Positions 1-5,400 of a DNA stretch of 5,400 nt are shown here, piece after piece. The DNA comes from Lachnospiraceae bacterium. GTDB lineage: Bacteria > Bacillota_A > Clostridia > Lachnospirales > Lachnospiraceae. Below the pieces are notes generated by a model that saw only the letters and a list, made by a program, of their open reading frames with translations, did not search any database and had not been told where the DNA came from. The first letter of the stretch is position 1; every line of letters starts with the position of its first letter. Location: the NCBI GenBank assembly GCA_017416505.1, contig JAFQCI010000064.1, positions 1 through 5,400 of the forward strand, written 5' to 3'. The translations under genes and the position numbers were made by a program.

Positions 1-27
1 AATACCATGTCCAAACTATCTTGTCAA
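1..27 (-). promoter_or_regulatory. Possible promoter for a gene beyond the window edge
   Basis: On the minus strand, 23 nt after the copA stop, a perfect TTGACA (22-27) is followed after 17 nt by TATT, where the window ends. If the next bases complete a -10 box, this would drive a downstream gene independently of the operon. The -10 box cannot be seen in full, and the -35 lies in an AT-rich stretch where chance matches are likely. Confidence 0.25.
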
Positions 28-50
28 GAAAATTTTTTTCTTAAATGATA

Positions 51-260
51 TTAGATTATAGAAATCACTTCGTAATCTTTCGCTTCTATGACTTCTTTTA
101 ATTTTGCATCTTCTATTTCTGCATTCAGCTTCACGATTGCAGTTCCCTCTTCATGGCTTACTACTGCCTCATCTACTTCAGGAAGTGCTTCCAATGTCTT
201 CTTTACGGTTGCCTCACAATGTCCACACATCATTCCATTAATTTTTATTGTTTTTTCCAT
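51..260 (-). CDS. copZ: Possible internal in-frame start making a free CopZ-like chaperone
   Basis: The last 69 codons of copA, beginning at Met785 ([15 protein letters not shown]), form an entire HMA domain with Cys12 and Cys15 in this local numbering. Sixty-nine residues matches the length of free-standing CopZ proteins such as those of Bacillus subtilis and Enterococcus hirae. The ATG at 258-260 is preceded by AAAGGAG at 270-276, with 9 nt between them. This is as good a ribosome binding site as those of the true genes in the operon. It would be a cytoplasmic Cu+ carrier delivering copper to CopA. The alternative is that the site is a relic of a once separate copZ now fused to copA, or a chance purine run within the Lys/Glu-rich linker. 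The domain itself is certain; separate translation is inferred. Confidence 0.4.
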   Translation of the reverse strand: MEKTIKINGMMCGHCEATVKKTLEALPEVDEAVVSHEEGTAIVKLNAEIEDAKLKEVIEAKDYEVISII

Positions 261-2612
261 AGTCTTTTTCTCCTTTATTTTTTCATCTTCTGGTTTTGTT
301 TCTTTTTCTATTATATTACAAGAAAAAGCCTTCTTTGTCTTTCTTTTCTTGTCCCTTTTCGTATCATAAACAGAAAAGAAATTTAATCTTAAGGCATTGC
401 TTACCACACAAAAACTGGATAAACTCATGGCAAATGCCCCAAACATCGGATTTAACTTCCAGCCGAAAACAGGATACCAAACTCCGGCAGCCAGAGGAAT
501 TCCTATGATATTATAAAAGAATGCCCAGAATAGGTTCTGATGAATGTTTCTTAAGGTAGCACGACTTAAGCGGATGGCCGCCGGTACATCGGACAGCTTA
601 CTTTTCATTAAAACAATATCCGCAGTGTCGATGGCAATATCCGTACCTGCTCCAATGGCAATTCCTACATCTGCTCTAGTCAACGCCGGAGCATCATTGA
701 TGCCATCACCTACCATAGCTACTTTCCCTATTTGTTGCAATGTTTTTACTACCTGTTCTTTTTCCTCTGGAAGTACCTCTGCAATCACTTCTTTTATTCC
801 GGCTTCCTTCGCAATGGCTTTGGCTGTACGTTCATTATCTCCAGTCAGCATTACCACATGAATTCCCATTCCTTCCAGTTCCTTTACTGCTTTCGGACTG
901 TCTTCTTTTATCACATCCGCCAAGGCAAATAAGCCTAATAAAATGTTATCTTTACTAAAAAAGATAGGAGTTTTCCCTTGTTCTGCGTACTCTTCCGCTT
1001 TTCTTTTTATGTCATCTTCAATCTTTGTCTTTGTTTCAATAAAGGATAGATTTCCTCCTGCAATGACACTGTTTTTCCAGATTCCTTCCAAACCATTTCC
1101 TGCCACTGCCTTAAAATCATGAATTTCCTGCTTTTGAACTTCTTTTTCTTCTGCAAGGGCAAGAATGGCTCTTGCCAGAGGGTGTTCGCTTTTTTGCTCC
1201 AGAGCATAAGCGATTTGAAGCAATTCTTCTTCCTTAGATTCTTTTGTTACAAAAACATCTGTTACTTTTGGCTCACCCTTGGTAATAGTTCCCGTCTTAT
1301 CCAATACTACAATTTCTGTCTTTCCTGCCTGCTCTAGCACCTCAGCGGTTTTATACATAATTCCACATTTTGCACCTCTTCCATTGCCAACCATAATGGC
1401 AACAGGAGTGGCAAGTCCTAAGGCACAGGGACAACTGATAACCAAAACGGAGATTGCCCTTGCAAGAGCAAATCCTACACTTTCCCCTGCTAACATCCAT
1501 ACCACAAAAGTAATCAGACAAATTATCATGACAGCGGGAACGAAAATTCCGGAAACTTTGTCCGCTATCTTAGCAATAGGTGCCTTCGTAGCGGTAGCAT
1601 CACTTACCATCTGAATAATTTGCGAAAGGGTGGTATCTTCTCCTACCCTGGTAGCCTGACAACGCAGGAATCCGGATTGATTTATGGTAGCGGCAGATAC
1701 CGTATCTCCTTCTTTTTTATCCACAGGAATACTTTCTCCTGTTAAAGCAGATTCATCCACAGCGCTGATACCTTCTATTACAATACCATCCACAGGGATA
1801 TTTTCCCCAGGCTTTACTACAAATACATCCCCAGAATTTACTTCTTCGATGTTTACTAAAACTTCCTCTTCTTCTTTAAGCAGAGTGGCAGTTTTAGGTG
1901 CCAGATTCATTAAACTTTTTATGGCATTGGTAGTCTTTCCCTTGGAATGAGCCTCCAAGGTCTTTCCTAAGGTAATTAACGTTAAAATCATGGCTGCTGA
2001 TTCGAAATAAAGCTCATGGAGATAAGTCATTGCCTGTTCTGTTTCCTTTACACCAGTCATGGCAAACAATGCATAAATACTGTATACGAATGATGCTCCG
2101 GCACCTAACGCCACCAGAGTATCCATATTCGGTGCCCCATGAATCAGACTCTTACATCCGCTGATAAAAAATTTCTGGTTTATTATCATAATCGCAATGG
2201 TAAATAAAAGTTGGAACAAACCGATTGCCATGGGATTCTCGTGGAAAAAGTGTGGCAATGGCCAGTCCCACATCATATGCCCCATGGAAACATACATAAG
2301 TGGAATCAAGAAGCAAAGGGAAACCAGAAACCTCTTCCTTAATACCGGAGTTTCCTTGTCTTTTAACAATTCTTCCTGCTCTTTTGCAGTCTGGCTGTTT
2401 GTTCTTTCTTTTACCCCTTTTACTTCCGCTGAATATCCCGTAGCCTCCACAGCCCGGATAACCTCTTTGGAATCCACAGTTCCTTCTACTATCATGGAAT
2501 TCGTCAGCAGGTTGACAGAGCAGCTTTCTACTTCCGGCAATTTTGAAACTGCCTTTTCTACCCTTGTACTACAGGCTGCACAACTCATTCCATTTACAAT
2601 ATATTGTTTCAT
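51..2612 (-). CDS. copA: P1B-1 Cu+ exporting ATPase with N- and C-terminal HMA domains
   Basis: An 853-residue copper pump that moves Cu+ out of the cytoplasm. Visible in order: N-terminal HMA domain with GMSCAAC (Cys11, Cys14); helices M1-M4 within about residues 95-217; TGES at 291-294; M5-M6 with CPC at 394-396 ([11 protein letters not shown]); phosphorylated Asp438 in DKTGTIT; SEHP (His477-Pro478); GDGIND at 635-640; M7 with Tyr700-Asn701; and M8 with MSLSS at 729-733. The YN and MSxS signatures assign it to the copper group. A Lys/Glu-rich linker (about 747-784) then leads to a second HMA domain with GMMCGHC (Cys796, Cys799). That C-terminal domain is the length and form of a complete CopZ chaperone and makes the protein longer than the usual 740-800 residues. 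An AAAGGAG in the last codons of cadA, 10 nt before the ATG, suggests translational coupling. It is the last gene of the operon in the window. The family is certain; the C-terminal fusion is directly seen. Confidence 0.95.
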   Translation of the reverse strand: MKQYIVNGMSCAACSTRVEKAVSKLPEVESCSVNLLTNSMIVEGTVDSKEVIRAVEATGYSAEVKGVKERTNSQTAKEQEELLKDKETPVLRKRFLVSLCFLIPLMYVSMGHMMWDWPLPHFFHENPMAIGLFQLLFTIAIMIINQKFFISGCKSLIHGAPNMDTLVALGAGASFVYSIYALFAMTGVKETEQAMTYLHELYFESAAMILTLITLGKTLEAHSKGKTTNAIKSLMNLAPKTATLLKEEEEVLVNIEEVNSGDVFVVKPGENIPVDGIVIEGISAVDESALTGESIPVDKKEGDTVSAATINQSGFLRCQATRVGEDTTLSQIIQMVSDATATKAPIAKIADKVSGIFVPAVMIICLITFVVWMLAGESVGFALARAISVLVISCPCALGLATPVAIMVGNGRGAKCGIMYKTAEVLEQAGKTEIVVLDKTGTITKGEPKVTDVFVTKESKEEELLQIAYALEQKSEHPLARAILALAEEKEVQKQEIHDFKAVAGNGLEGIWKNSVIAGGNLSFIETKTKIEDDIKRKAEEYAEQGKTPIFFSKDNILLGLFALADVIKEDSPKAVKELEGMGIHVVMLTGDNERTAKAIAKEAGIKEVIAEVLPEEKEQVVKTLQQIGKVAMVGDGINDAPALTRADVGIAIGAGTDIAIDTADIVLMKSKLSDVPAAIRLSRATLRNIHQNLFWAFFYNIIGIPLAAGVWYPVFGWKLNPMFGAFAMSLSSFCVVSNALRLNFFSVYDTKRDKKRKTKKAFSCNIIEKETKPEDEKIKEKKTMEKTIKINGMMCGHCEATVKKTLEALPEVDEAVVSHEEGTAIVKLNAEIEDAKLKEVIEAKDYEVISII
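270..276 (-). promoter_or_regulatory. Internal Shine-Dalgarno sequence inside copA
   Basis: AAAGGAG on the minus strand, 9 nt before the in-frame ATG of copA codon 785. It lies in the linker encoding KIKEKKT, where purine-rich Lys/Glu codons (AAA, GAG, AAG) make such a match somewhat likely by chance. It could allow internal translation of the C-terminal HMA domain. Confidence 0.45.
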
Positions 2613-2619
2613 TCCGCTT

Positions 2620-4494
2620 TTACTCCTTTTTTAGTGTTCGCATAGAGTTTAAAATTGCAATGACAGAAACTCCAACATCCGCAAACACTGCTGCCCACAT
2701 ATTGGCAATTCCCAACGCTCCAAGCAATAACACTACTAACTTTACTCCTAAGGCAAAGACAATATTTTGTTTTACGATACTTATGGTCTTGCGGGATATT
2801 CCAATGATTGAGGTAATTTTCCCGATGTCATCGTCCATCAAAACTACGTCCGCTGCTTCAATGGCGGCATCCTGTCCCAAACTTCCCATGGCAATTCCTA
2901 CGTCTGCTCTGGTTAAAACAGGGGCATCATTGATACCATCTCCCACAAATGCCAGCTTTTCTTTTTTCCCTAATTGTTCCAATAATTCTTCTACCTTAGC
3001 AACCTTATCTCCCGGAAGCAAATTGGCATGAACTTCATCCATTCCTACCTCTAAAGCAACTGCCTGGGCAGTTTCCTTTTTGTCACCAGACAACATAACG
3101 CACTTTTTTACCCCTTGTTGCTTCATGCCGGCAATGGCTTCTTTTACGCCTTCCTTTATCTCATCAGATATGACGATACTTCCCATAAAAATCCCGTCAT
3201 AAGCTACATAAACAACCGTTCCAATGCTATCTGTTTCAGTATATGCAATTTTCTTTTGTTTCATCAATTTACTGTTACCAGCCAACAATTCTTTTCCATC
3301 TAAGGTAGCCCGAATTCCATGTCCTGCAATCTCTTCTTCCAAAGACACTCTATCTCTGATAAGGGAATGTTCTTTTTGATATTCCTCTAAAATGGAGTGG
3401 GCAATAGGATGATTGGAATAGCTTTCTGCATATGCCGCTAGTTCCAGTAGTTCCTCTTCGCTGCAGTTATTTCCCATTAATTTGCTTACTTTAAATTCCC
3501 CTTTGGTTAAGGTTCCTGTCTTATCAAAAACAATGGTATGAATGTTAGAAACGGCTTCCAGGTAGTTACTTCCTTTTACCATAATACCCTTTCTTGAAGC
3601 TGCACCGATTCCACCAAAAAATCCTAATGGTACTGATATTACTAAGGCACAAGGACAGGAAATAACTAAAAAGGTGCAGGCTCTCTTTATCCACTCACCC
3701 CAGTTTTGTCCTAAGAATAAAGGTGGAACTACTGCAAGAAGTACCGCAAGAATGGTTACTACAGGGGTATAATATTTTGCAAAACGGGTAATAAAATTTT
3801 CGATTTTTGCCTTTTTACTGCTGGCATTTTCAACCAATTCCAAAATTTTAGTTACCGTTGAATCTTCAAACACTTTTGTTACTTGTACTTTAATAATGGA
3901 GTTTCCATTGACACATCCACTGATAACTTCATCGCCTTTTGCAACTCTCCTAGGAACAGATTCTCCTGTTAAGGCTGCGGTATCAATCATGGATTCACCC
4001 TCTACTACTATACCATCCAAAGGGATTCGTTCTCCTGGTTTTACCACAATCAGACCACCGATTTCAACCTCATCCGGGTCTACCTGAACCAGATTTCCAT
4101 CTTCTTCTATGTTGGCATATTCCGGACAAATATCCATCATATCTGATATGGATTGTCTTGACTTTCCTACTGCGTAGCTCTGGAACAATTCACCAATCTG
4201 ATAAAATAACATAACTGCTACTGCTTCCAGATAATCCTGCACTCCAAATGCCCCAAAGGTGGCAATCATCATAAGAAAGTTTTCGTCAAATACCTGACCT
4301 CTCCGAATATTCCTTAAGGCTTTTAAAACAACATCATAACCGATTAATAAATAAAGAATCAAGTGCAGTAAAAACAATACGATTTCATTGTCCAGCCGTT
4401 CCCAGATGCCGGTATGTTCTAATGCAAAGAAAACTATGAATATCACAGAAGCCACTATGATTCTGTTACGCATCTTTATCTGCTTTTTATTCAT
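2620..4494 (-). CDS. cadA: P1B-2 type Zn2+/Cd2+/Pb2+ exporting ATPase without HMA domain
   Basis: A 624-residue integral-membrane pump that exports divalent soft metals at the cost of ATP. In order from the chosen start: membrane helices in about residues 11-106, actuator loop TGES at 176-179, helices M5-M6 with CPC at 280-282 ([11 protein letters not shown]), phosphorylated Asp324 in DKTGTLT, the nucleotide-binding His362-Pro363 pair, the GDGIND hinge at 518-523, and helices M7-M8. M7 contains Lys585 (FALGVK) and M8 contains Asp606 (AVFADVG), the pair diagnostic of group 1B-2 (Zn/Cd/Pb; ZntA Lys693/Asp714) rather than copper pumps. The usual N-terminal HMA domain is missing and is encoded separately just upstream. 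An in-frame GTG at 4521 would add nine residues, but GGGAGG at 4501-4506 lies 6 nt before the ATG at 4492-4494, so that start is preferred; the ATG at 4498-4500 is too close to it. The stop is 7 bp before copA. Confidence 0.93.
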   Translation of the reverse strand: MNKKQIKMRNRIIVASVIFIVFFALEHTGIWERLDNEIVLFLLHLILYLLIGYDVVLKALRNIRRGQVFDENFLMMIATFGAFGVQDYLEAVAVMLFYQIGELFQSYAVGKSRQSISDMMDICPEYANIEEDGNLVQVDPDEVEIGGLIVVKPGERIPLDGIVVEGESMIDTAALTGESVPRRVAKGDEVISGCVNGNSIIKVQVTKVFEDSTVTKILELVENASSKKAKIENFITRFAKYYTPVVTILAVLLAVVPPLFLGQNWGEWIKRACTFLVISCPCALVISVPLGFFGGIGAASRKGIMVKGSNYLEAVSNIHTIVFDKTGTLTKGEFKVSKLMGNNCSEEELLELAAYAESYSNHPIAHSILEEYQKEHSLIRDRVSLEEEIAGHGIRATLDGKELLAGNSKLMKQKKIAYTETDSIGTVVYVAYDGIFMGSIVISDEIKEGVKEAIAGMKQQGVKKCVMLSGDKKETAQAVALEVGMDEVHANLLPGDKVAKVEELLEQLGKKEKLAFVGDGINDAPVLTRADVGIAMGSLGQDAAIEAADVVLMDDDIGKITSIIGISRKTISIVKQNIVFALGVKLVVLLLGALGIANMWAAVFADVGVSVIAILNSMRTLKKE

Positions 4495-4500
4495 ATCCAT

Positions 4501-4506
4501 CCTCCC
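4501..4506 (-). promoter_or_regulatory. Ribosome binding site that fixes the cadA start
   Basis: GGGAGG on the minus strand, 6 nt before the ATG at 4492-4494. It overlaps the reading frame from an upstream GTG (4519-4521), arguing that the GTG and the ATG at 4510-4512 are not the main starts. The ATG at 4498-4500 directly abuts it and is too close. Confidence 0.7.
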
Positions 4507-4515
4507 AACCATCCG

Positions 4516-4528
4516 CCACACTTTGTGG
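4516..4528. repeat. Short hairpin in the hma-cadA gap
   Basis: CCACA (4516-4520) and TGTGG (4524-4528) around a 3-base loop lie in the 36-bp gap just after the hma stop and about 10 nt before the cadA ribosome binding site. The stem is only five pairs and has no T-run. It might affect cadA translation or mRNA processing, or be chance. Confidence 0.3.
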
Positions 4529-4530
4529 TA

Positions 4531-4749
4531 TTATAATATAATCTTACAATCCGGTTCTACTTTTGCACATACCTTAACCACTTCCTGCATAATGCGGTCA
4601 AAGTCTTCCTCTTCTGCTTCAATAGTCATTTTCTGGGTCATAAAGCTGACAGAAGCATCTTTTACACCATTGATTTTCTTAATTCCATCTTCCATTTTTG
4701 CAGCGCAGTTTGCGCAGTCTAAGTCTTGTAATTTAAATTTCTTCTTCAT
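4531..4749 (-). CDS. Free-standing heavy-metal-associated (HMA) domain protein
   Basis: A 72-residue single-domain protein with the ferredoxin-like HMA pattern. The metal-binding motif is LDCANC near the N-terminus (Cys13 and Cys16), followed by a helix with KMEDGIKKINGVKDASVSF and a C-terminal strand. The LDCANCA form, rather than the GMxCxxC form of copper chaperones, is the one usually found at the N-terminus of Zn/Cd/Pb ATPases of the CadA/ZntA type. It therefore probably binds a soft divalent metal in the cytoplasm and works with the ATPase encoded next to it, which has no HMA domain of its own. There is no signal peptide or membrane segment. The start is supported by AGGAG 8 nt upstream. 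It lies 28 bp after cadC and 36 bp before cadA. It could instead be a buffer or chaperone not physically docking on CadA; the sequence does not decide this. Confidence 0.88.
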   Translation of the reverse strand: MKKKFKLQDLDCANCAAKMEDGIKKINGVKDASVSFMTQKMTIEAEEEDFDRIMQEVVKVCAKVEPDCKIIL

Positions 4750-4777
4750 AATTCATTCTCCTATCTGATTTTTTATT

Positions 4778-5140
4778 TTACATTTCTTCTATATGTTCCA
4801 TTCCTTGTGCAATCATGGTTCTCACATGGTCGTCGGACAAAGAATAAATAACAGATTTTCCTTCTCTTCTTCCTTTTACCAGCTTTGCCTGTTTTAACAC
4901 TTTCAACTGATGTGAAATGGCAGATTGATTCATATTCAAAGCGGATGCCAAATCACAAACACAAAGTTCGGATTCAAAGAGAACATATAATATTCTTATT
5001 CTGGTAAGGTCACCAAAGACCTTAAACAATTCTGCCAAATCGTAAAGTTTATCTTCACCAGGCATCTTATCATGAACTGCTTTTACTAAATCTTCATGTG
5101 TATCTTTTTCATCACAACATTCTACTTCTTCGATATGCAT
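4778..5140 (-). CDS. cadC: CadC-type ArsR/SmtB metal-sensing repressor
   Basis: A 120-residue winged-helix repressor, near the usual CadC length (about 122), that probably represses this operon until Cd, Pb or Zn binds. Residues 59-63 read ELCVCD with Cys60 and Cys62, the alpha-3 thiolate pair typical of CadC. The recognition-helix region is about residues 70-88 (NQSAISHQLKVLKQAKLV). A second metal site is visible near the C-terminus: Asp103, His105, His116 and Glu119. These keep the D-x-H...H-x-x-E spacing of the alpha-5 site of CadC (D101/H103/H114/E117) and of CzrA. The N-terminus has Cys8 and Cys9 next to each other, where classical CadC has Cys7 and Cys11. The ATG start is supported by GAGGTG 5 nt upstream. 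It is the first gene of the operon, directly behind a promoter overlapped by a dyad operator, which suggests autoregulation. The family call is firm; the exact inducing metal is inferred from the ligands. Confidence 0.93.
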   Translation of the reverse strand: MHIEEVECCDEKDTHEDLVKAVHDKMPGEDKLYDLAELFKVFGDLTRIRILYVLFESELCVCDLASALNMNQSAISHQLKVLKQAKLVKGRREGKSVIYSLSDDHVRTMIAQGMEHIEEM

Positions 5141-5160
5141 ATTTTCACCTCGCTATCATT

Positions 5161-5196
5161 TTATAAACATATGAATATTTGTTCATGTGTTTATAA
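5161..5196. promoter_or_regulatory. ArsR/CadC-type dyad operator
   Basis: An inverted repeat with 15-base arms, TTATAAACATATGAA (5161-5175) and TTCATGTGTTTATAA (5182-5196), matching at 14 of 15 positions around a 6-base centre. It overlaps the -10 box and the predicted transcription start, where a bound repressor would block RNA polymerase. AT-rich dyads at this position are typical for the SmtB/CadC family, so the first gene's product is the probable ligand. Binding has to be inferred. Confidence 0.8.
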
Positions 5197-5221
5197 TACT
5201 ACCTTTTTCTTTTTCTGTCAA
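5193..5221 (-). promoter_or_regulatory. Sigma-A type promoter of the cadC-hma-cadA-copA operon
   Basis: On the minus strand a perfect -35 box TTGACA (5216-5221) is followed after 17 nt by TATTAT (5193-5198), five of six matches to the -10 consensus. Transcription would start near 5186, leaving a leader of about 45 nt before the cadC ATG. It is the only strong promoter seen upstream of the four genes, and its -10 box overlaps the dyad operator. Confidence 0.85.
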
Positions 5222-5259
5222 GAAGAAATAAAACATAAACCTCGATTATTTATGACATA

Positions 5260-5400
5260 GTTACTGTCCACTCGTGCCTCGTAAACAGTAACAATTCGCA
5301 GGCTCATTTAGAGTTTTGCTTCGCAAAAGGAGCCTGCGAACTCCTGAATCACGTTCTTACGCACCAAAACAGCAAGTGTTTTGGTGCTGTCTGTACAGTA
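5260..5400. repeat. Cluster of inverted repeats, possible intergenic repeat element cut by the window end
   Basis: About 140 bp without a gene, holding nested dyads. GTTACTGT (5260-5267) pairs with ACAGTAAC (5285-5292). TTCGCAGGCTC (5295-5305) pairs with GAGCCTGCGAA (5330-5340) and encloses TTTTGC-TTC-GCAAAA (5314-5328). GCACCAAAAC (5361-5370) pairs with GTTTTGGTGC (5378-5387). The last six bases, ACAGTA (5395-5400), repeat the start of ACAGTAAC, so the block may be bounded by GTTACTGT and its complement, as in a miniature inverted-repeat element. None of the hairpins is followed by a T-run, so they do not look like simple terminators. No open reading frame is supported here. Confidence 0.6.
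5314..5328. repeat. Small perfect hairpin nested in a larger one
   Basis: TTTTGC (5314-5319) and GCAAAA (5323-5328) around a 3-base loop TTC. It sits inside the 11-base dyad 5295-5305/5330-5340, so the transcript could fold as a long interrupted stem-loop of 46 nt. Function unknown. Confidence 0.55.

Noticed and set aside
544..1614. Plus-strand frames of 105 and 111 codons
   Set aside because: They lie fully antisense to the GDGIND, DKTGT and CPC regions of copA and have no family features.
663..2947. Similar nucleotide stretches at 663-716 and 2898-2947, and at 1418-1444 and 3640-3668, looking like direct repeats
   Set aside because: They encode the conserved GDGINDAP and CPC motifs of two paralogous ATPases, so the similarity is due to shared protein motifs.
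2197..3031. Open frames of 145 and 162 codons on the plus strand across the cadA-copA junction
   Set aside because: They lie opposite conserved ATPase coding sequence, have low-complexity Ser/Phe-rich translations and show no recognisable domain; they are antisense shadows.
4495..4521. Longer cadA beginning with GTG at 4521
   Set aside because: It adds nine residues with no ribosome binding site of its own, and GGGAGG is ideally placed only for the ATG at 4492-4494.
5192..5197. TATAAT on the plus strand as a divergent promoter
   Set aside because: No acceptable -35 box lies 16-18 nt upstream, no extended -10 TG is in place, and no plus-strand gene follows.
5361..5387. GCACCAAAAC/GTTTTGGTGC hairpin as a transcription terminator
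   Set aside because: The stem is good, but neither side has a following T-run, and it sits within a cluster of similar dyads better explained as repeat sequence.
5391..5398. CTGTACAG palindrome as a copY-type box
   Set aside because: It lacks the TACAnnTGTA pattern and lies far upstream of the operon promoter at the window edge.

Overview
The window is a compact, AT-rich metal-efflux operon read entirely on the minus strand. It most resembles a low-GC Gram-positive bacterium of the Clostridia, possibly Lachnospiraceae. That placement is an inference from strong AGGAG-type ribosome binding sites, AT-rich codon use and protein style; no taxonomic marker gene is present.

Reading from high to low coordinates: an intergenic stretch full of inverted repeats (about 5260-5400); a near-consensus promoter (5193-5221) overlapping a 36-bp dyad operator (5161-5196); an ArsR/SmtB repressor of the CadC type (4778-5140); a free-standing 72-residue heavy-metal-associated (HMA) domain protein (4531-4749); a P1B-2 Zn/Cd/Pb-type ATPase that lacks its own HMA domain (2620-4494); and a P1B-1 copper-type ATPase, CopA (51-2612). 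CopA carries one HMA domain at its N-terminus and a second, CopZ-like one at its C-terminus. Gaps between genes are 28, 36 and 7 bp, so one transcript is likely. No convincing terminator is seen before the window ends.

Likely logic (inference): metal binding to the CadC-like protein releases it from the operator. The two pumps then export soft divalent cations (CadA) and monovalent copper (CopA), with the small HMA protein standing in for the N-terminal domain usually fused to CadA. The most interesting point is at the 3' end of copA. An AAAGGAG sequence lies 9 nt before an in-frame ATG that would start a 69-residue protein identical to the C-terminal HMA domain. One gene may therefore make both a fused pump and a free CopZ-like copper chaperone. 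No gene is seen on the plus strand.
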